Source: Calditrichia bacterium
Lineage (GTDB): Bacteria > Calditrichota > Calditrichia > RBG-13-44-9 > J075
DNA length: 64,000 bases
Assembly: GCA_020635015.1 (NCBI GenBank)
Contig: JACKAP010000004.1
Coordinates: 239,785 to 303,784 of the forward strand
Direction of reading: 5' to 3'
Shown: piece by piece, positions 27,182-36,126 of the stretch
Layout: each line of letters opens with the position of its first letter
Position numbering within the stretch: the stretch's first letter is position 1
Program-made: the position numbers and the translations under genes
The notes under the pieces: model-generated
The model's database searches: none
What the model was told of the DNA's origin: nothing
Seen by the model: the letters and a program-made list of their open reading frames with translations, nothing else

Positions 27182-28639
27182 ATGAAATCACCTTATATCC
27201 TCTGCATCAATCCCTGGATCTTCGATTTTGCTGCTTACGATCACTGGAGCAAGCCGCTCGGGTTGCTTTATGTGGCCGCTTATCTGCAGCAACGCGGGGT
27301 GGCGGTAGAGTTGATCGACTGCCTGGATAAGCATCATCCGGAATTGCTGAAACGTCAAGGGCGTGGCGAAGCGAAAATCAGCAAATACGGCATCGGCCAG
27401 TTCCACCGCGAGGTGGTGCCGACCCCGGAACCGCTGCGCTACATGCCCCGGCAGTTCGCCCGCTACGGCTGGCCGGAAGATATTTTCATTAACGAATTGC
27501 GCCAGCGTCCCCGCCCGGCGGCGATCCTGCTGACCAGCGGCATGACCTACTGGTATCCCGGCCCGATGCGAGTAGCAGAGATCTGCCGCGAGGTATTTCC
27601 CGGGGTGCCCCTGCTGCTGGGAGGGATTTACGCTTCACTGATGCCGGAACATGCCCGGGAAAATCTGCAGCCGGATTTCCTGGTGAGCGGCCCGGGGGAG
27701 ATCGAAGCCGCTAATATTCTGGCGGATATTTTGAAACAGCCTCACCTGCGCGAGGCGCACCCGCAGGACATCGACGATTTTCCCTATCCCGCCTTCGACC
27801 TTTACCGCCATCCCGATTATTACGTGACCATGGCCTCGCGGGGCTGCCCTTTCCGCTGCACCTTCTGCGCCACTTACAAGATCGATGAGAAATTTTCCCA
27901 GCGCCGGCCGGAGGCGGTGGCGGAGGAACTGGTGCGCCAGACCCGCCGCTACCGGGTGCGCGATGTGGCCTTCTACGACGATGCCTTGCTAATGCAGCCG
28001 GAGAAGCGCATCAAGCCGATCCTGCGTGAGTTGATCGCCCGCAAACAGGCCCTGCGCTTCCATACCCCCAACGGCCTGCACGCCCGTTTCATCGATGAAG
28101 AATTGGCCGCATTGATGTATGCCAGCGGTTTCAAGACCATCCGTCTCAGCCTGGAGAGCGTGGCCAAAGAGCGCCGCCGGGATATTCATAACAAGATCAC
28201 TCCCGGCGAGATGACCCGGGCGGTGGAAAACCTGGTACGTGCCGGCTACCGGCCGCGCGACCTGCAGACTTACATCATCATGGGGCTGCCCGGCCAGCCG
28301 CTGGAGGAGGTGCTGGAGACGATCCTCTATGCCAACAGTCTGGGGATCCACATCCGCCTGGCTTCATTCTCGCCGATCCCCGGCACGGTCGATTATCAGC
28401 GCGCCATCGAAAAGGGCTTCCTGCCGGAGGATCCCGACCCGCTGATCACCAACACCACCGTGATCCCGATGGAGCGCACCCGCGAAGCCTATGAGCGCTA
28501 TTACCAGATCAGCCAGTTTACCCGGATGCTCAATGAGGGGCTGAAGCTGGGGGTGAATATGCTCAATCCGCCGGCGTTGCGCGATGAACTGATGCGGGCG
28601 TTTGAGCGGGTGAAGGGGTGGGGGGAGGATTATAAATAA
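27182..28639 (+). CDS. B12-binding radical SAM protein
   Basis: 485 residues. The cobalamin-binding-like Rossmann domain is at ~1-190 (PLGLLYVAAYLQQRGVAVEL, LLLGGIYASLMPEHARE, DFLVSGPGEIEA). The radical SAM barrel follows, with the cluster motif in GCPFRCTFC (C222, C226, C229). The B12 His motif DxHxxG is not obvious, so it may bind cobalamin base-off only weakly or not at all. Members modify peptides, lipids or tRNA, or build cofactors; the substrate is not indicated by the neighbours. Transcription probably ends at the hairpin at 28643. Confidence 0.9.
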   Translation: MKSPYILCINPWIFDFAAYDHWSKPLGLLYVAAYLQQRGVAVELIDCLDKHHPELLKRQGRGEAKISKYGIGQFHREVVPTPEPLRYMPRQFARYGWPEDIFINELRQRPRPAAILLTSGMTYWYPGPMRVAEICREVFPGVPLLLGGIYASLMPEHARENLQPDFLVSGPGEIEAANILADILKQPHLREAHPQDIDDFPYPAFDLYRHPDYYVTMASRGCPFRCTFCATYKIDEKFSQRRPEAVAEELVRQTRRYRVRDVAFYDDALLMQPEKRIKPILRELIARKQALRFHTPNGLHARFIDEELAALMYASGFKTIRLSLESVAKERRRDIHNKITPGEMTRAVENLVRAGYRPRDLQTYIIMGLPGQPLEEVLETILYANSLGIHIRLASFSPIPGTVDYQRAIEKGFLPEDPDPLITNTTVIPMERTREAYERYYQISQFTRMLNEGLKLGVNMLNPPALRDELMRAFERVKGWGEDYK

Positions 28640-28642
28640 TGT

Positions 28643-28680
28643 TGTATTTGGGGAGCGCCGAAGGGCGCTCCCCAAATACA
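28643..28680. terminator. Perfect hairpin between convergent genes (putative bidirectional terminator)
   Basis: 17-bp perfect arms (28643-28659 and 28664-28680) with a GAAG loop. It sits exactly between the stop codons of the convergent radical SAM gene and the gene at 28738. It lacks a strong T-run on either strand, so termination is inferred from position and stem stability. Confidence 0.6.
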
Positions 28681-28737
28681 AAAAACCTTTAAAGTAAATA
28701 GCAAAGTCGTTCCTTTTAAACGACTAAGCGCCGTTTA

Positions 28738-29400
28738 CTAATCCGCTTCATCGCCAAAATCATCAACATTTCCCATCGGTATCACAACCTCAAACCCATC
28801 CGATCCCAGTCGTTTGGTCAGTTGATCGACAATCTGTTTTATTCGCAGCGGAGATTCATAAGGACCGGCGATATAAAACGGCTTGCCGTCTTTACCAAAT
28901 GTATATTCGGTGGCGCAGGTTGCCGTGTCGATATCTCCGAAGATCTTTTGCGCCTTGCGGTAGTCATTGTGGGGGAGAAGCCCCAGGTCTCGGGCGTAAT
29001 CGACACTGTCCCGCACCAGCTTCACCAGGCACGGCGCTTCGATCTCCCGGAAGTCGTGGCGCTGCTCAAGCAGGGCAATATATTCCCGGTATTCATAGGT
29101 TGTAAAGATGCGCGCGTCGGCATTCTTTACCCCCAGGCAATATAGATCGATCATAAAAACCCCCGCGGCAATATGACCGGCCGGCAATTTCCGGCTGAGA
29201 ATCGCGGTGCACATCCCGACGTTGCCGTCAAATAATTCCGTGGAAACCAGGCTTTCATGAACCGGAAACCGACCGGCATCTGAAAAACCCTTCATGAGCG
29301 AAGCCGGACCGGCCTGCGCCAGGGCGCGTTTCTTTTTGATCACCTTCTTACCGCGCTTGGCGGCGAGTTTTTTCTGCTTTTGTTTTTTCGATTTGGCCAT
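28738..29400 (-). CDS. Conserved hypothetical protein with Lys-rich head
   Basis: 220 residues. The first ~28 are strongly basic (KSKKQKQKKLAAKRGKKVIK), suggesting nucleic acid or ribosome contact. The rest is a compact domain (AAGVFMIDLYCLGVKNADAR, VKLVRDSVDYARDLGLLPH, YTFGKDGKPFYIAGPYESPL) of a kind often found as an uncharacterised conserved protein. No catalytic motif is recognised. The gene ends in an acidic tail (DDFGDEAD). No Shine-Dalgarno; a GTCAGTT word repeat immediately precedes the start codon. Confidence 0.78.
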   Translation of the reverse strand: MAKSKKQKQKKLAAKRGKKVIKKKRALAQAGPASLMKGFSDAGRFPVHESLVSTELFDGNVGMCTAILSRKLPAGHIAAGVFMIDLYCLGVKNADARIFTTYEYREYIALLEQRHDFREIEAPCLVKLVRDSVDYARDLGLLPHNDYRKAQKIFGDIDTATCATEYTFGKDGKPFYIAGPYESPLRIKQIVDQLTKRLGSDGFEVVIPMGNVDDFGDEAD

Positions 29401-29506
29401 GGTCAGTTACCAGTTTGAGTTGTCAGTTGTCAGTTGGCAAGCTCCATGTTGCGAAGGCACACAACTTTGCCATTATTGCAAAGTTACCATTGCGGCACGG
29501 TATTCA

Positions 29507-29592
29507 TTCACCGCAGAGGTCGCTGAGATCGCTGAGATAAAAATTCTTGAAAAATGGTTTTTCTCTGCGTTCTCGGCGACCTCTGCGGTGAA
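29507..29592. repeat. Inverted repeat, TTCACCGCAGAGGTCG
   Basis: Perfect 16-bp arms at 29507-29522 and 29577-29592, with inner words GCTGAGATCGCTGAGA and TCTGCGTTCTCGG that also pair imperfectly. Upstream, 29399-29440 holds GTCAGTTGTCAGTTG words. This accounts for the 204-bp gap between two minus-strand genes. Confidence 0.85.
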
Positions 29593-29604
29593 TTAAAATA
29601 TGCA

Positions 29605-30264
29605 CTATGTTGAAGCAATCTGCTTGACAAACCCTTCCAGCGCCTCCCACACCTCCCGCCGGGAAAAGAGATCGTTATGCCCGGTATGGGGCACCGCCAG
29701 CCAGCGCTGCAGGTTGGGCAGTTGGCGTGACAGCTGTACGCCGTGTGTTACGGGGATCAGGTCATCGGTCTCCCCGTGGATCAGCAGGGCAGGACAGGTG
29801 ATCTGTGATGCGGCGGCTAGCGAGTCGTAGCGCTCGCGCAGCAGGGCGTGCACCAGCCAGGCGGGGAAATGTTCCTTTGCCACATCTTCCAGGGAAGACC
29901 CGGCGCTAAGGGCGATGAAGCCGCGCAGCCGTTCCGGGGCTCGGGCCGCGACCTGAAAAGCCGCCGCCGCCCCCAACGACCACCCGGCCATGATAATGGG
30001 ATGTCCGGGAAAATCCGTTTCCGCCCGGTCGAGTGCCGCCATTCCAGCCGCTGTCAGGCTGGCTTCGGAAGGCCGTCCCCCGCTGCGGCCATAGCCGGGA
30101 TAATCCAGCGCCAGGAAATGGGCGTTAAGCGTTTGGAATTGAGTAAAGATGCCGGACAACGCCATGGTTTGCAGATTTTCGGCATTGCCGTGGAGAAAGA
30201 TCAAATCCAAATCTTCCGCCGTATTTTCTTTTGCCCCATGCCCCACACCCCCTGCCTTTTGCAT
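29605..30264 (-). CDS. Alpha/beta hydrolase, apparently missing its N-terminal strands
   Basis: 219 residues of an alpha/beta-hydrolase fold: oxyanion region FLHGNAENL, nucleophile elbow GWSLG (S~96), acid in HGETDDLIP and His in HTGHND. Family members (ABHD17 or serine-aminopeptidase-like) usually carry ~50-70 more N-terminal residues, with an anchor and the first beta strands. Here the homology starts at strand 3 (DLIFLHGN), and the DNA upstream is replaced by the repeat complex 30297-30588. A TGA four codons before the ATG closes the frame. The gene may be a truncated remnant, or may express a shortened, poorly folding enzyme. Confidence 0.8.
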   Translation of the reverse strand: MQKAGGVGHGAKENTAEDLDLIFLHGNAENLQTMALSGIFTQFQTLNAHFLALDYPGYGRSGGRPSEASLTAAGMAALDRAETDFPGHPIIMAGWSLGAAAAFQVAARAPERLRGFIALSAGSSLEDVAKEHFPAWLVHALLRERYDSLAAASQITCPALLIHGETDDLIPVTHGVQLSRQLPNLQRWLAVPHTGHNDLFSRREVWEALEGFVKQIAST

Positions 30265-30296
30265 TTTATTACGCCCTCAGAGAAGCGTAGAGCGAT

Positions 30297-30588
30297 GAGC
30301 GTAGAGCGAAATCGCAATAGTTCTTTTGGCTTAATTGACAGGTAAATATATTTTTTAAACGCTCCACGCTCCACGCTCCACGCGCCACGCTCCCCGTCTT
30401 TCATTGTCTGCAGCCAGGTTAGCAGCCCCCCGCCGGAGATTGCCGCGCCGCACAAAACGCGGCTCGCAATGACAGCACCTGCAAACGCTCTACGCGCTTC
30501 GCTCCACGTCTTTCATTCCGCACTCCGCATTCCGCATTCCGACATCGAAAAATTCCGCACTCCGCACTCCGCACTCCGCACTCGAAAC
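30297..30588. repeat. Composite intergenic element (GTCATTGCGAG half-copy, GCTCCACG words, CCGCACTC array)
   Basis: Ordered modules: GAGCGTAGAGCG and GCTCCACGCTCCACG words (30297-30395), a half-copy of the GTCATTGCGAG element ending GGCTCGCAATGAC (30430-30473), a second GCTCCACG module (30485-30512), then a CCGCACTCCGCATT array (30515-30585). The array stops three bases from the stop codon of the TPR membrane gene. Comparable composites lie at 41835-42108, 44262-44772 and 49216-49593. Confidence 0.85.
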
Positions 30589-31836
30589 CTATTCCCGGCT
30601 GATCACGATATTGGCAATCCAGGAATACGCCACCCAGCCCAGTACGAATGTTGCAAACAATCCTGCTGCCATTCCGCTGCCGCTCAGGGCGAGGAGAAAG
30701 CTCGCAGCTCCCAGCCCGGCGAGCAAAACAGTATATCCGGTCAGGAAACGGCGGCTTTTCGGGCGGTCGACATTGAAGATCCCGGAGACCGGCACGATCA
30801 TCGCCGCGCAGCCGGCGGCAGCGATATAATACAGAGTGCCGCCGCCGGCCAAACCGATGACCAGCAACAACATCGCCGCCAGCAGAAATCCTCCCACCCA
30901 GTTGGAGGCGGTGATCTGCTCCTCGAACAGCGCCAGCCGTCCGAAACGGTTCAGGCGCAGCAGCAGATTGAAGAGCGGGTCGGCGGTCCAGGTAAGCAGG
31001 GCAAAGCCCAGGTAGGTGCCCACCAGCGGCCAGAAGAGCGGTTCCAGCGCCGGGTTAGAATTGATCACGTGGAGCAAAATCCGGTACAGCACATAGGCGC
31101 CGAAAATCACCCCCCACTGCGCCCGGTTGCTCAGCCGCGACATCCAGAAAAAATAGCCCAGCAGCAGCCGGTAGAGCGGGTTGCGCGCTTTCAGCGCTTC
31201 CACAATCCCCTGGCGGGCCCAGTCGAGGGTGGGGTCCAGGCGCAGCGCTTCCCGGAAATGTTCCATCGCCTGGCGGTTTTTACCGCCCTCCAGCAGCGTC
31301 CAGCCGCGATTGGCGTGGGTCATGGCATTATCCGGCTCCCGGGCCAGGGCGGCGTCGATGGTCTCGCCGGCTTCTTTGCGCCGGCCCAGCTTGGTCAGGG
31401 CGATGGCCCGGATATTGGTGCAGGCAACATGCTCCGGATCGATATCCAGTCCCTCCCCGGCGACCGCCAGCGCTCCCTGCCAGTCTTTCTTCTGCAGCAG
31501 GATGTTTCCCAGGAGGGCATAGGCATTTTCATCACGGGGATCTAACTCGATGGCCTGCCGGGCGGCGGATTCCGCTTCCCGGTATTGATCCTGGGCAAAA
31601 AGCACGATACCCAGCACATAAAAGCTGAAATTGCTGTCCGGGGCTAATTGTACTGCCTGGCGTGCTGCTGCCAGCGCATCGGCCGGCTTTTTGATCTCGG
31701 CCAGCGATACCGCCAGCAGGGCGTGGGCATAGGCATTGTGGGGATCTTCTCCGAGCGCTTTGCGCAATTCATCCGCCGCCATGCCGTAGCGGGACTGCTC
31801 GAACAATACACGCGCCCGGGCCAGATAGTCGCTCAT
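30589..31836 (-). CDS. TPR-repeat membrane protein
   Basis: 415 residues from ATG 31836 (GGGAG seven bases upstream). The first ~215 residues are about six TPRs (YAHALLAVSLAEIKKPADAL and similar). The C-terminal half has several hydrophobic helices: one cluster near 235-300 and four near 315-415. The TPR part probably faces the cytoplasm and recruits partners to the membrane. It lies 27 bases downstream of the TPR-AAA ATPase gene and shares the TPR theme, so the two very likely act together. Confidence 0.88.
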   Translation of the reverse strand: MSDYLARARVLFEQSRYGMAADELRKALGEDPHNAYAHALLAVSLAEIKKPADALAAARQAVQLAPDSNFSFYVLGIVLFAQDQYREAESAARQAIELDPRDENAYALLGNILLQKKDWQGALAVAGEGLDIDPEHVACTNIRAIALTKLGRRKEAGETIDAALAREPDNAMTHANRGWTLLEGGKNRQAMEHFREALRLDPTLDWARQGIVEALKARNPLYRLLLGYFFWMSRLSNRAQWGVIFGAYVLYRILLHVINSNPALEPLFWPLVGTYLGFALLTWTADPLFNLLLRLNRFGRLALFEEQITASNWVGGFLLAAMLLLVIGLAGGGTLYYIAAAGCAAMIVPVSGIFNVDRPKSRRFLTGYTVLLAGLGAASFLLALSGSGMAAGLFATFVLGWVAYSWIANIVISRE

Positions 31837-31863
31837 ATTCAATCTCCCAATTCCGGCCAGTTC

Positions 31864-33228
31864 TCAGCGTGTGAGCTTCAGAAATGCCAGTATCTCGTCA
31901 TAAATGCCGCTTTGATTGGCGTATAAGGCATAATTGCGGGCGGTGGCAAACCACTCTTTGGTGGTGGGAGTGAGCCGCTTGAGGGAGGTCAGCAGGTCGC
32001 CGGTGGTAATAGCGCCGGGATGGCCGGCCCGCATCGCCTCGCTGAGCTTGGCTTCCACCGCCAGATCGACGATCGCCTTCAAGTCCGCTCCGGAAAAGCC
32101 CTCGGTTTTGCGGGCGATCTTGTCATACTCGATTTTTTCGACCGGCTTGTCCTGGAGCAGAATCTCCAGGATCGCCCGGCGGGCATGGCGGTCCGGCGGC
32201 GGCACAAAGATGATCCGGTCGAAGCGCCCCGGGCGGCGAAAAGCAGAATCCAGATGCCAGGGGGCATTGGTGGCAGCCAGGATCAGCACCCCCTCATTGG
32301 AAGCGTTGACCCCATCCATTTCGGCAAGGAATTGATTGATCAACTGCCGGCTGCTGCTGTGGCGCATGTCGCTGCGGCTGGCACCGAGGGCATCAACCTC
32401 ATCAAAAAAGAGTACGCAGGGCTGGTTCTCCCGGGCCATCTCAAACAATTCGTGCAGGTTGCTCTCGCTCTGCCCGATATACATGTTGAGCACATCATGC
32501 AGCCCCACCGACAGAAAATTGGCGTTTACCTCCCCGGCGGTGGCCCGGGCGAGGTAGGTCTTGCCGCAGCCGGGGGGGCCGTACATCAAGATGCCCCCGC
32601 CGATCTTCTTACCATAGGCCTGAAAAATTTCCGGATGTTCCAGGGGGTGGATGATCTTCATGCGGATCTCTTCCTTGACACTGTCCATCCCGCCGACGTC
32701 ATCGAAGGAGATATCCGGGCGCTCCACATCGGAGTCCAGCCCGGATGGTAGCTCTTCCAGGGGCAGCTTCAGGCGAAAATCATCATCGTCATCATCGTCG
32801 TCATCGTCATGCTCGCCATCAAGGAAATTCTGCAATTGCACTTCCAACTCGGAGTCGAACAGCGCCGGTTCGGCGGTCACCGCCTGCTTGTAGGCCCGGG
32901 CCGCCTGCACCTCATCCCCGCTGCGCAGGTAGATCCGGCTAAGCAGCATCAGGGCGGCCGGATGCGGATCCTCGCCCCCGGTTAATTCTTCGACCAGCAC
33001 CAGGGCGGCGGAGTTTTTCTCCTGGGAATAAAAAGCTTCCGCCAAACCAATTTTGATCTGCTTGTTGTCCGGATCGATCATCAGCGCCTGGCGGTATTCT
33101 TTCTCCGCCTCGATATAGGCGCTTTTGAGCATCAGAAGCTCAGCCAGGTGCTGCCGCAGGGGAATGCTGCCGGGCGAGAGTCGCACCGCTTCCCGGATCG
33201 CTGCAATCGTCTGGTCATCTATCGACAT
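31864..33228 (-). CDS. TPR-AAA+ ATPase with poly-Asp linker
   Basis: 454 residues from ATG 33228 (GAGGG five bases upstream; an upstream ATG at 33315 lacks this). N-terminal TPRs at ~8-125, then an uninterrupted run of ten Asp (141-150), then a Cdc48/FtsH-type AAA+ domain: GGMDSVKEEI, Walker A GPPGCGKT (217-224), Walker B LFFDEVDALG (273-282), arginine-finger region FRRPGRFDR and the C-terminal lid with GFSGADLKAI. No protease or membrane segment is present, so it is likely an unfoldase or remodelling ATPase recruited through its TPRs. Its partner is probably the TPR membrane protein downstream. Confidence 0.93.
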   Translation of the reverse strand: MSIDDQTIAAIREAVRLSPGSIPLRQHLAELLMLKSAYIEAEKEYRQALMIDPDNKQIKIGLAEAFYSQEKNSAALVLVEELTGGEDPHPAALMLLSRIYLRSGDEVQAARAYKQAVTAEPALFDSELEVQLQNFLDGEHDDDDDDDDDDFRLKLPLEELPSGLDSDVERPDISFDDVGGMDSVKEEIRMKIIHPLEHPEIFQAYGKKIGGGILMYGPPGCGKTYLARATAGEVNANFLSVGLHDVLNMYIGQSESNLHELFEMARENQPCVLFFDEVDALGASRSDMRHSSSRQLINQFLAEMDGVNASNEGVLILAATNAPWHLDSAFRRPGRFDRIIFVPPPDRHARRAILEILLQDKPVEKIEYDKIARKTEGFSGADLKAIVDLAVEAKLSEAMRAGHPGAITTGDLLTSLKRLTPTTKEWFATARNYALYANQSGIYDEILAFLKLTR

Positions 33229-33336
33229 GGTTCCCTCACCTTTCCAGAAATATTGCCGGGATGAACGGTTCTCGAAGAAGTCGCTCATCCGTGTTTGAAG
33301 CCTGAAATTAAGCAAGGTTTTTCCGCTATGCCAAAC

Positions 33337-35736
33337 TTATTTCAGATGCCGCTGAAAAAGTTTGAAGATCCGGCGGTATTCGTCGCTCCAACTGCTTGGC
33401 TCGCGGAAGCCATGTCCTTCCAGCGGGTAGACCGCCAGTTCCCAGTCTGCTTTCCCCAGTTCGATCAGGCGCTGTGCCAGGCGCACCACGTCCTGGAAGT
33501 GCACGTTGGTGTCGATCATTCCGTGGCAGATCAGCAGCGGTTTGGCCAACCCTTCGGCATGGTAGATCGGGGAGCTGCGCCGGTAGGCCAGGCTATCCGA
33601 CTGCGGTTGGTTGAGGATGTTGGCGGTATAGGGATGGTTGTAGTGCGCCCAGTCGCTCACCGGCCGCAGCGCCGCCCCGCAGGCAAAGACCTCCGGCTCG
33701 GTGAACAGGGCCATAAAGGTGATGAACCCGCCGTAAGAGCCGCCGTAGATACCGATCCGCCCGGGATCGACCTCGTATTGCGCTGCCAGAAAAGCGGCGC
33801 CGTCCAACTGGTCGCCCAGGTCTTTCCCCCCCATATCCCGGTAGATGGCGGTGCGCCAGTCGCGCCCGTACCCGGCGCTGGCGCGGTAGTCGATATCCAG
33901 TACGGTGTAGCCGTGGTCGGCCAAAAAGTTGTTGAACATATATTCGCGGAAATAGTCACTCCACCATTTGTGGGCATTTTGCAGGTACCCGGCACCGTGC
34001 ACAAAGATCACCGCCGGCCCCTGCGGCTGTGGGTTTGCCGGGCGGTAGAGACGTGCATAAACCTGCTGCCCGTCCCGGGCTTCAAATCTGACGATCTGCG
34101 GATCACGCCAGGTATGCTGCTTAAACTGCTCTGAAAGTGCTGAGGTCACCTGCTTCATCGAAGCGCCGGGGCGGTTGGGCATCAGGAAAAGCTGCCAGGG
34201 TTGGTTGCTGTAGGAATAGCGCACCGCCAGCATCTTCTCGTCCGGGGAGAGGAATACCTGGTGATGTCCCGGCCGGCGGGTGATCTGCTCCCGCGGTCCT
34301 CCTTCCAGGGGCATGCGGTAGAAATGGCGTTCTCCGGGATGAACTTCATTGGTGGTAAGGTACCACTGTTTTCTGTCGCGAGACAAACGGGCGTCGCTTA
34401 CTTCGAATTTGCCGCTGGTGAGGGCCCGGCGCTCGCCGCTGTGAATGTCGACGGTGTAGAGGTGGGAGTACCCGCTAATTTCCGACTGAAACCATACCCG
34501 GCGATTGTCGGGCATCCAGCCCACATTCCCGGGATAGAAGATCCAGCCGGAAATGCCCGGCCCGCCGATCCAGGCTTCGTCATGCTGGCGGCCGAGCACC
34601 CGTAGCGCGCCGTCGGCGGGGTCGAGCAGGAGGATCCAGCGGTCCTTGTTGTCTGCCGCGCGTCCGACCATCAGGGCGTGGACACCATTATCCGACCAGT
34701 AAGGGCCGTAAAGAATGACACTGCGCGCTTGCTTCTGCTCCACTTCGAGGGAATCACCCGGCGCCAGATCATCCGGCCGTTCGTAGATGCCGGGTAGGGA
34801 GTCGGTTGGGGCGTAATAGACCGTATCCGCTTTGATGTCGTAAATCCCGAATTGATAATGGTCCTGCGGGCTGCCCACCTTGGGGCGGGCCGACAGTTCG
34901 CCGGTGTAGCCGTCTTCCCGCACATAATCCGGCACGTTGGTGCGGCGGACGCCGGAGGCATCTGCCACCAGCCGGAAGGTGACGTATCGTTCGTCGGGGC
35001 TGAGACGGGGGGCTTCCACCCGTTGGTCGCCTAAATAGATCTCGCGGGGGCGGGCCGGTTCCGCCGCCCGGCGGTTGCGCTTGGCCCGCTCTTCCCGCTC
35101 CCGCCGTTCACGCAGCACTTTAATCAGGCCGGCTTCCTCCTGCTTCAACCAGCGATCGTTGGCATTCTCCGGCTCCGTTTCCTCGCGGGGTTTATTGCCG
35201 CTGCGGAAATCAGTGATCTGCCGGACCAGCCCGTCGGTGCGCCGCCAGGCATAGAGATTACGCTCGCGGGTAAAGACGATCTCCTCCTCATCATGAGTAA
35301 AGACCGGATCGCTTTCCGCCTCGACGGTCTCGGTCAGGCGGCGAATCTTTCCTTTCGGCACCTCCTGCAGAAAGAGATCGCCGTCTTTCGCATACACCCG
35401 GGCGCTGTAGGCGCGGTTGTATGCGCCGCCAAATGCCGGCAGCTGGGCCCGCTCCGCCGGTGTGAGCTTGCGCGGTTCGCCGCCCTCACGGGAAACCACG
35501 TAGAGAGAATCGGCGTCGGCATGTTCCGGATTCCACGAAAAATAGATCTGGCGACTGTCTTCCGACCAGTTGATATCCTCGCCCGGCAGGCTGCCCACCG
35601 AGGTCAGCGGGTCCGCCATAATCTGCGGGATGGTAAGGGTTGAAGACGTGTCTGCTTCCTGCGCCTGCAAGCTTGCCGTCAGCAGCATCAGTGCGCCAAG
35701 CACCATAATTCGTTGACATCGCTGGGTATATTGCAT
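33337..35736 (-). CDS. S9 family prolyl oligopeptidase-type peptidase
   Basis: 799 residues, exported (signal peptide ~1-25, SLQAQ). An N-terminal beta-propeller (~40-520; PVFTHDEEEIVFTRERNLYA, RQIYFSWNPE) gates an alpha/beta-hydrolase domain. The catalytic triad is Ser667 (GGSYGG), Asp742 (MIDTNVH) and His775 (EGHGF). Closest in pattern to the DPP-IV/acylaminoacyl peptidase groups. Probably a periplasmic peptidase cleaving short peptides released by other proteases. An Arg/Glu-rich insertion (~200-235, REREERAKRNRRAAEPARPR) in the propeller is unusual. Confidence 0.94.
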   Translation of the reverse strand: MQYTQRCQRIMVLGALMLLTASLQAQEADTSSTLTIPQIMADPLTSVGSLPGEDINWSEDSRQIYFSWNPEHADADSLYVVSREGGEPRKLTPAERAQLPAFGGAYNRAYSARVYAKDGDLFLQEVPKGKIRRLTETVEAESDPVFTHDEEEIVFTRERNLYAWRRTDGLVRQITDFRSGNKPREETEPENANDRWLKQEEAGLIKVLRERREREERAKRNRRAAEPARPREIYLGDQRVEAPRLSPDERYVTFRLVADASGVRRTNVPDYVREDGYTGELSARPKVGSPQDHYQFGIYDIKADTVYYAPTDSLPGIYERPDDLAPGDSLEVEQKQARSVILYGPYWSDNGVHALMVGRAADNKDRWILLLDPADGALRVLGRQHDEAWIGGPGISGWIFYPGNVGWMPDNRRVWFQSEISGYSHLYTVDIHSGERRALTSGKFEVSDARLSRDRKQWYLTTNEVHPGERHFYRMPLEGGPREQITRRPGHHQVFLSPDEKMLAVRYSYSNQPWQLFLMPNRPGASMKQVTSALSEQFKQHTWRDPQIVRFEARDGQQVYARLYRPANPQPQGPAVIFVHGAGYLQNAHKWWSDYFREYMFNNFLADHGYTVLDIDYRASAGYGRDWRTAIYRDMGGKDLGDQLDGAAFLAAQYEVDPGRIGIYGGSYGGFITFMALFTEPEVFACGAALRPVSDWAHYNHPYTANILNQPQSDSLAYRRSSPIYHAEGLAKPLLICHGMIDTNVHFQDVVRLAQRLIELGKADWELAVYPLEGHGFREPSSWSDEYRRIFKLFQRHLK

Positions 35737-35842
35737 CGATACATTCTCCCGAGTTTATAAGATTAGCAGTACTCTGTTGGAGTAAGGTTGTGTAACAAAT
35801 TTCTCAAAGGCGGGGGGGAAGATTGGTTCTGTAGCGCAAGAT

Positions 35843-35985
35843 TATTCCCCACCTTAATAAGGAGGGGACCGATTGGCGCAGCGTCCAGCAAGCCGATCAG
35901 GGGCGGTTACACGCGTGGCAACCGCCCCTGCGCCGTTCGCTGAACGCTTCACGGCCCTGTCCCCTCCTTACCAAGGTGGGGAATA
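35843..35985. repeat. Long inverted repeat with internal hairpin
   Basis: Arms 35843-35868 and 35960-35985 (26 bp, two mismatches; TATTCCCCACCTT...). Inside lies a second perfect stem AGGGGCGGTT / AACCGCCCCT (35899-35908, 35920-35929). This accounts for the centre of the 390-bp gap 35737-36126; the flanks hold no gene, and an ATCCGTGGAT word lies at ~36107. Confidence 0.88.
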
Positions 35986-36126
35986 GTTCGCGACAGAATA
36001 CTTGCTTCTTAAGCAAATTTATCGCGGTTATTATAATCGAAAATTGCCACTAACCACTGAGCATTAAGCATTTACCATTAAGTTGCGCAGAAGGCCGCAC
36101 CAGGTAATCCGTGGATGAATCAGTTC

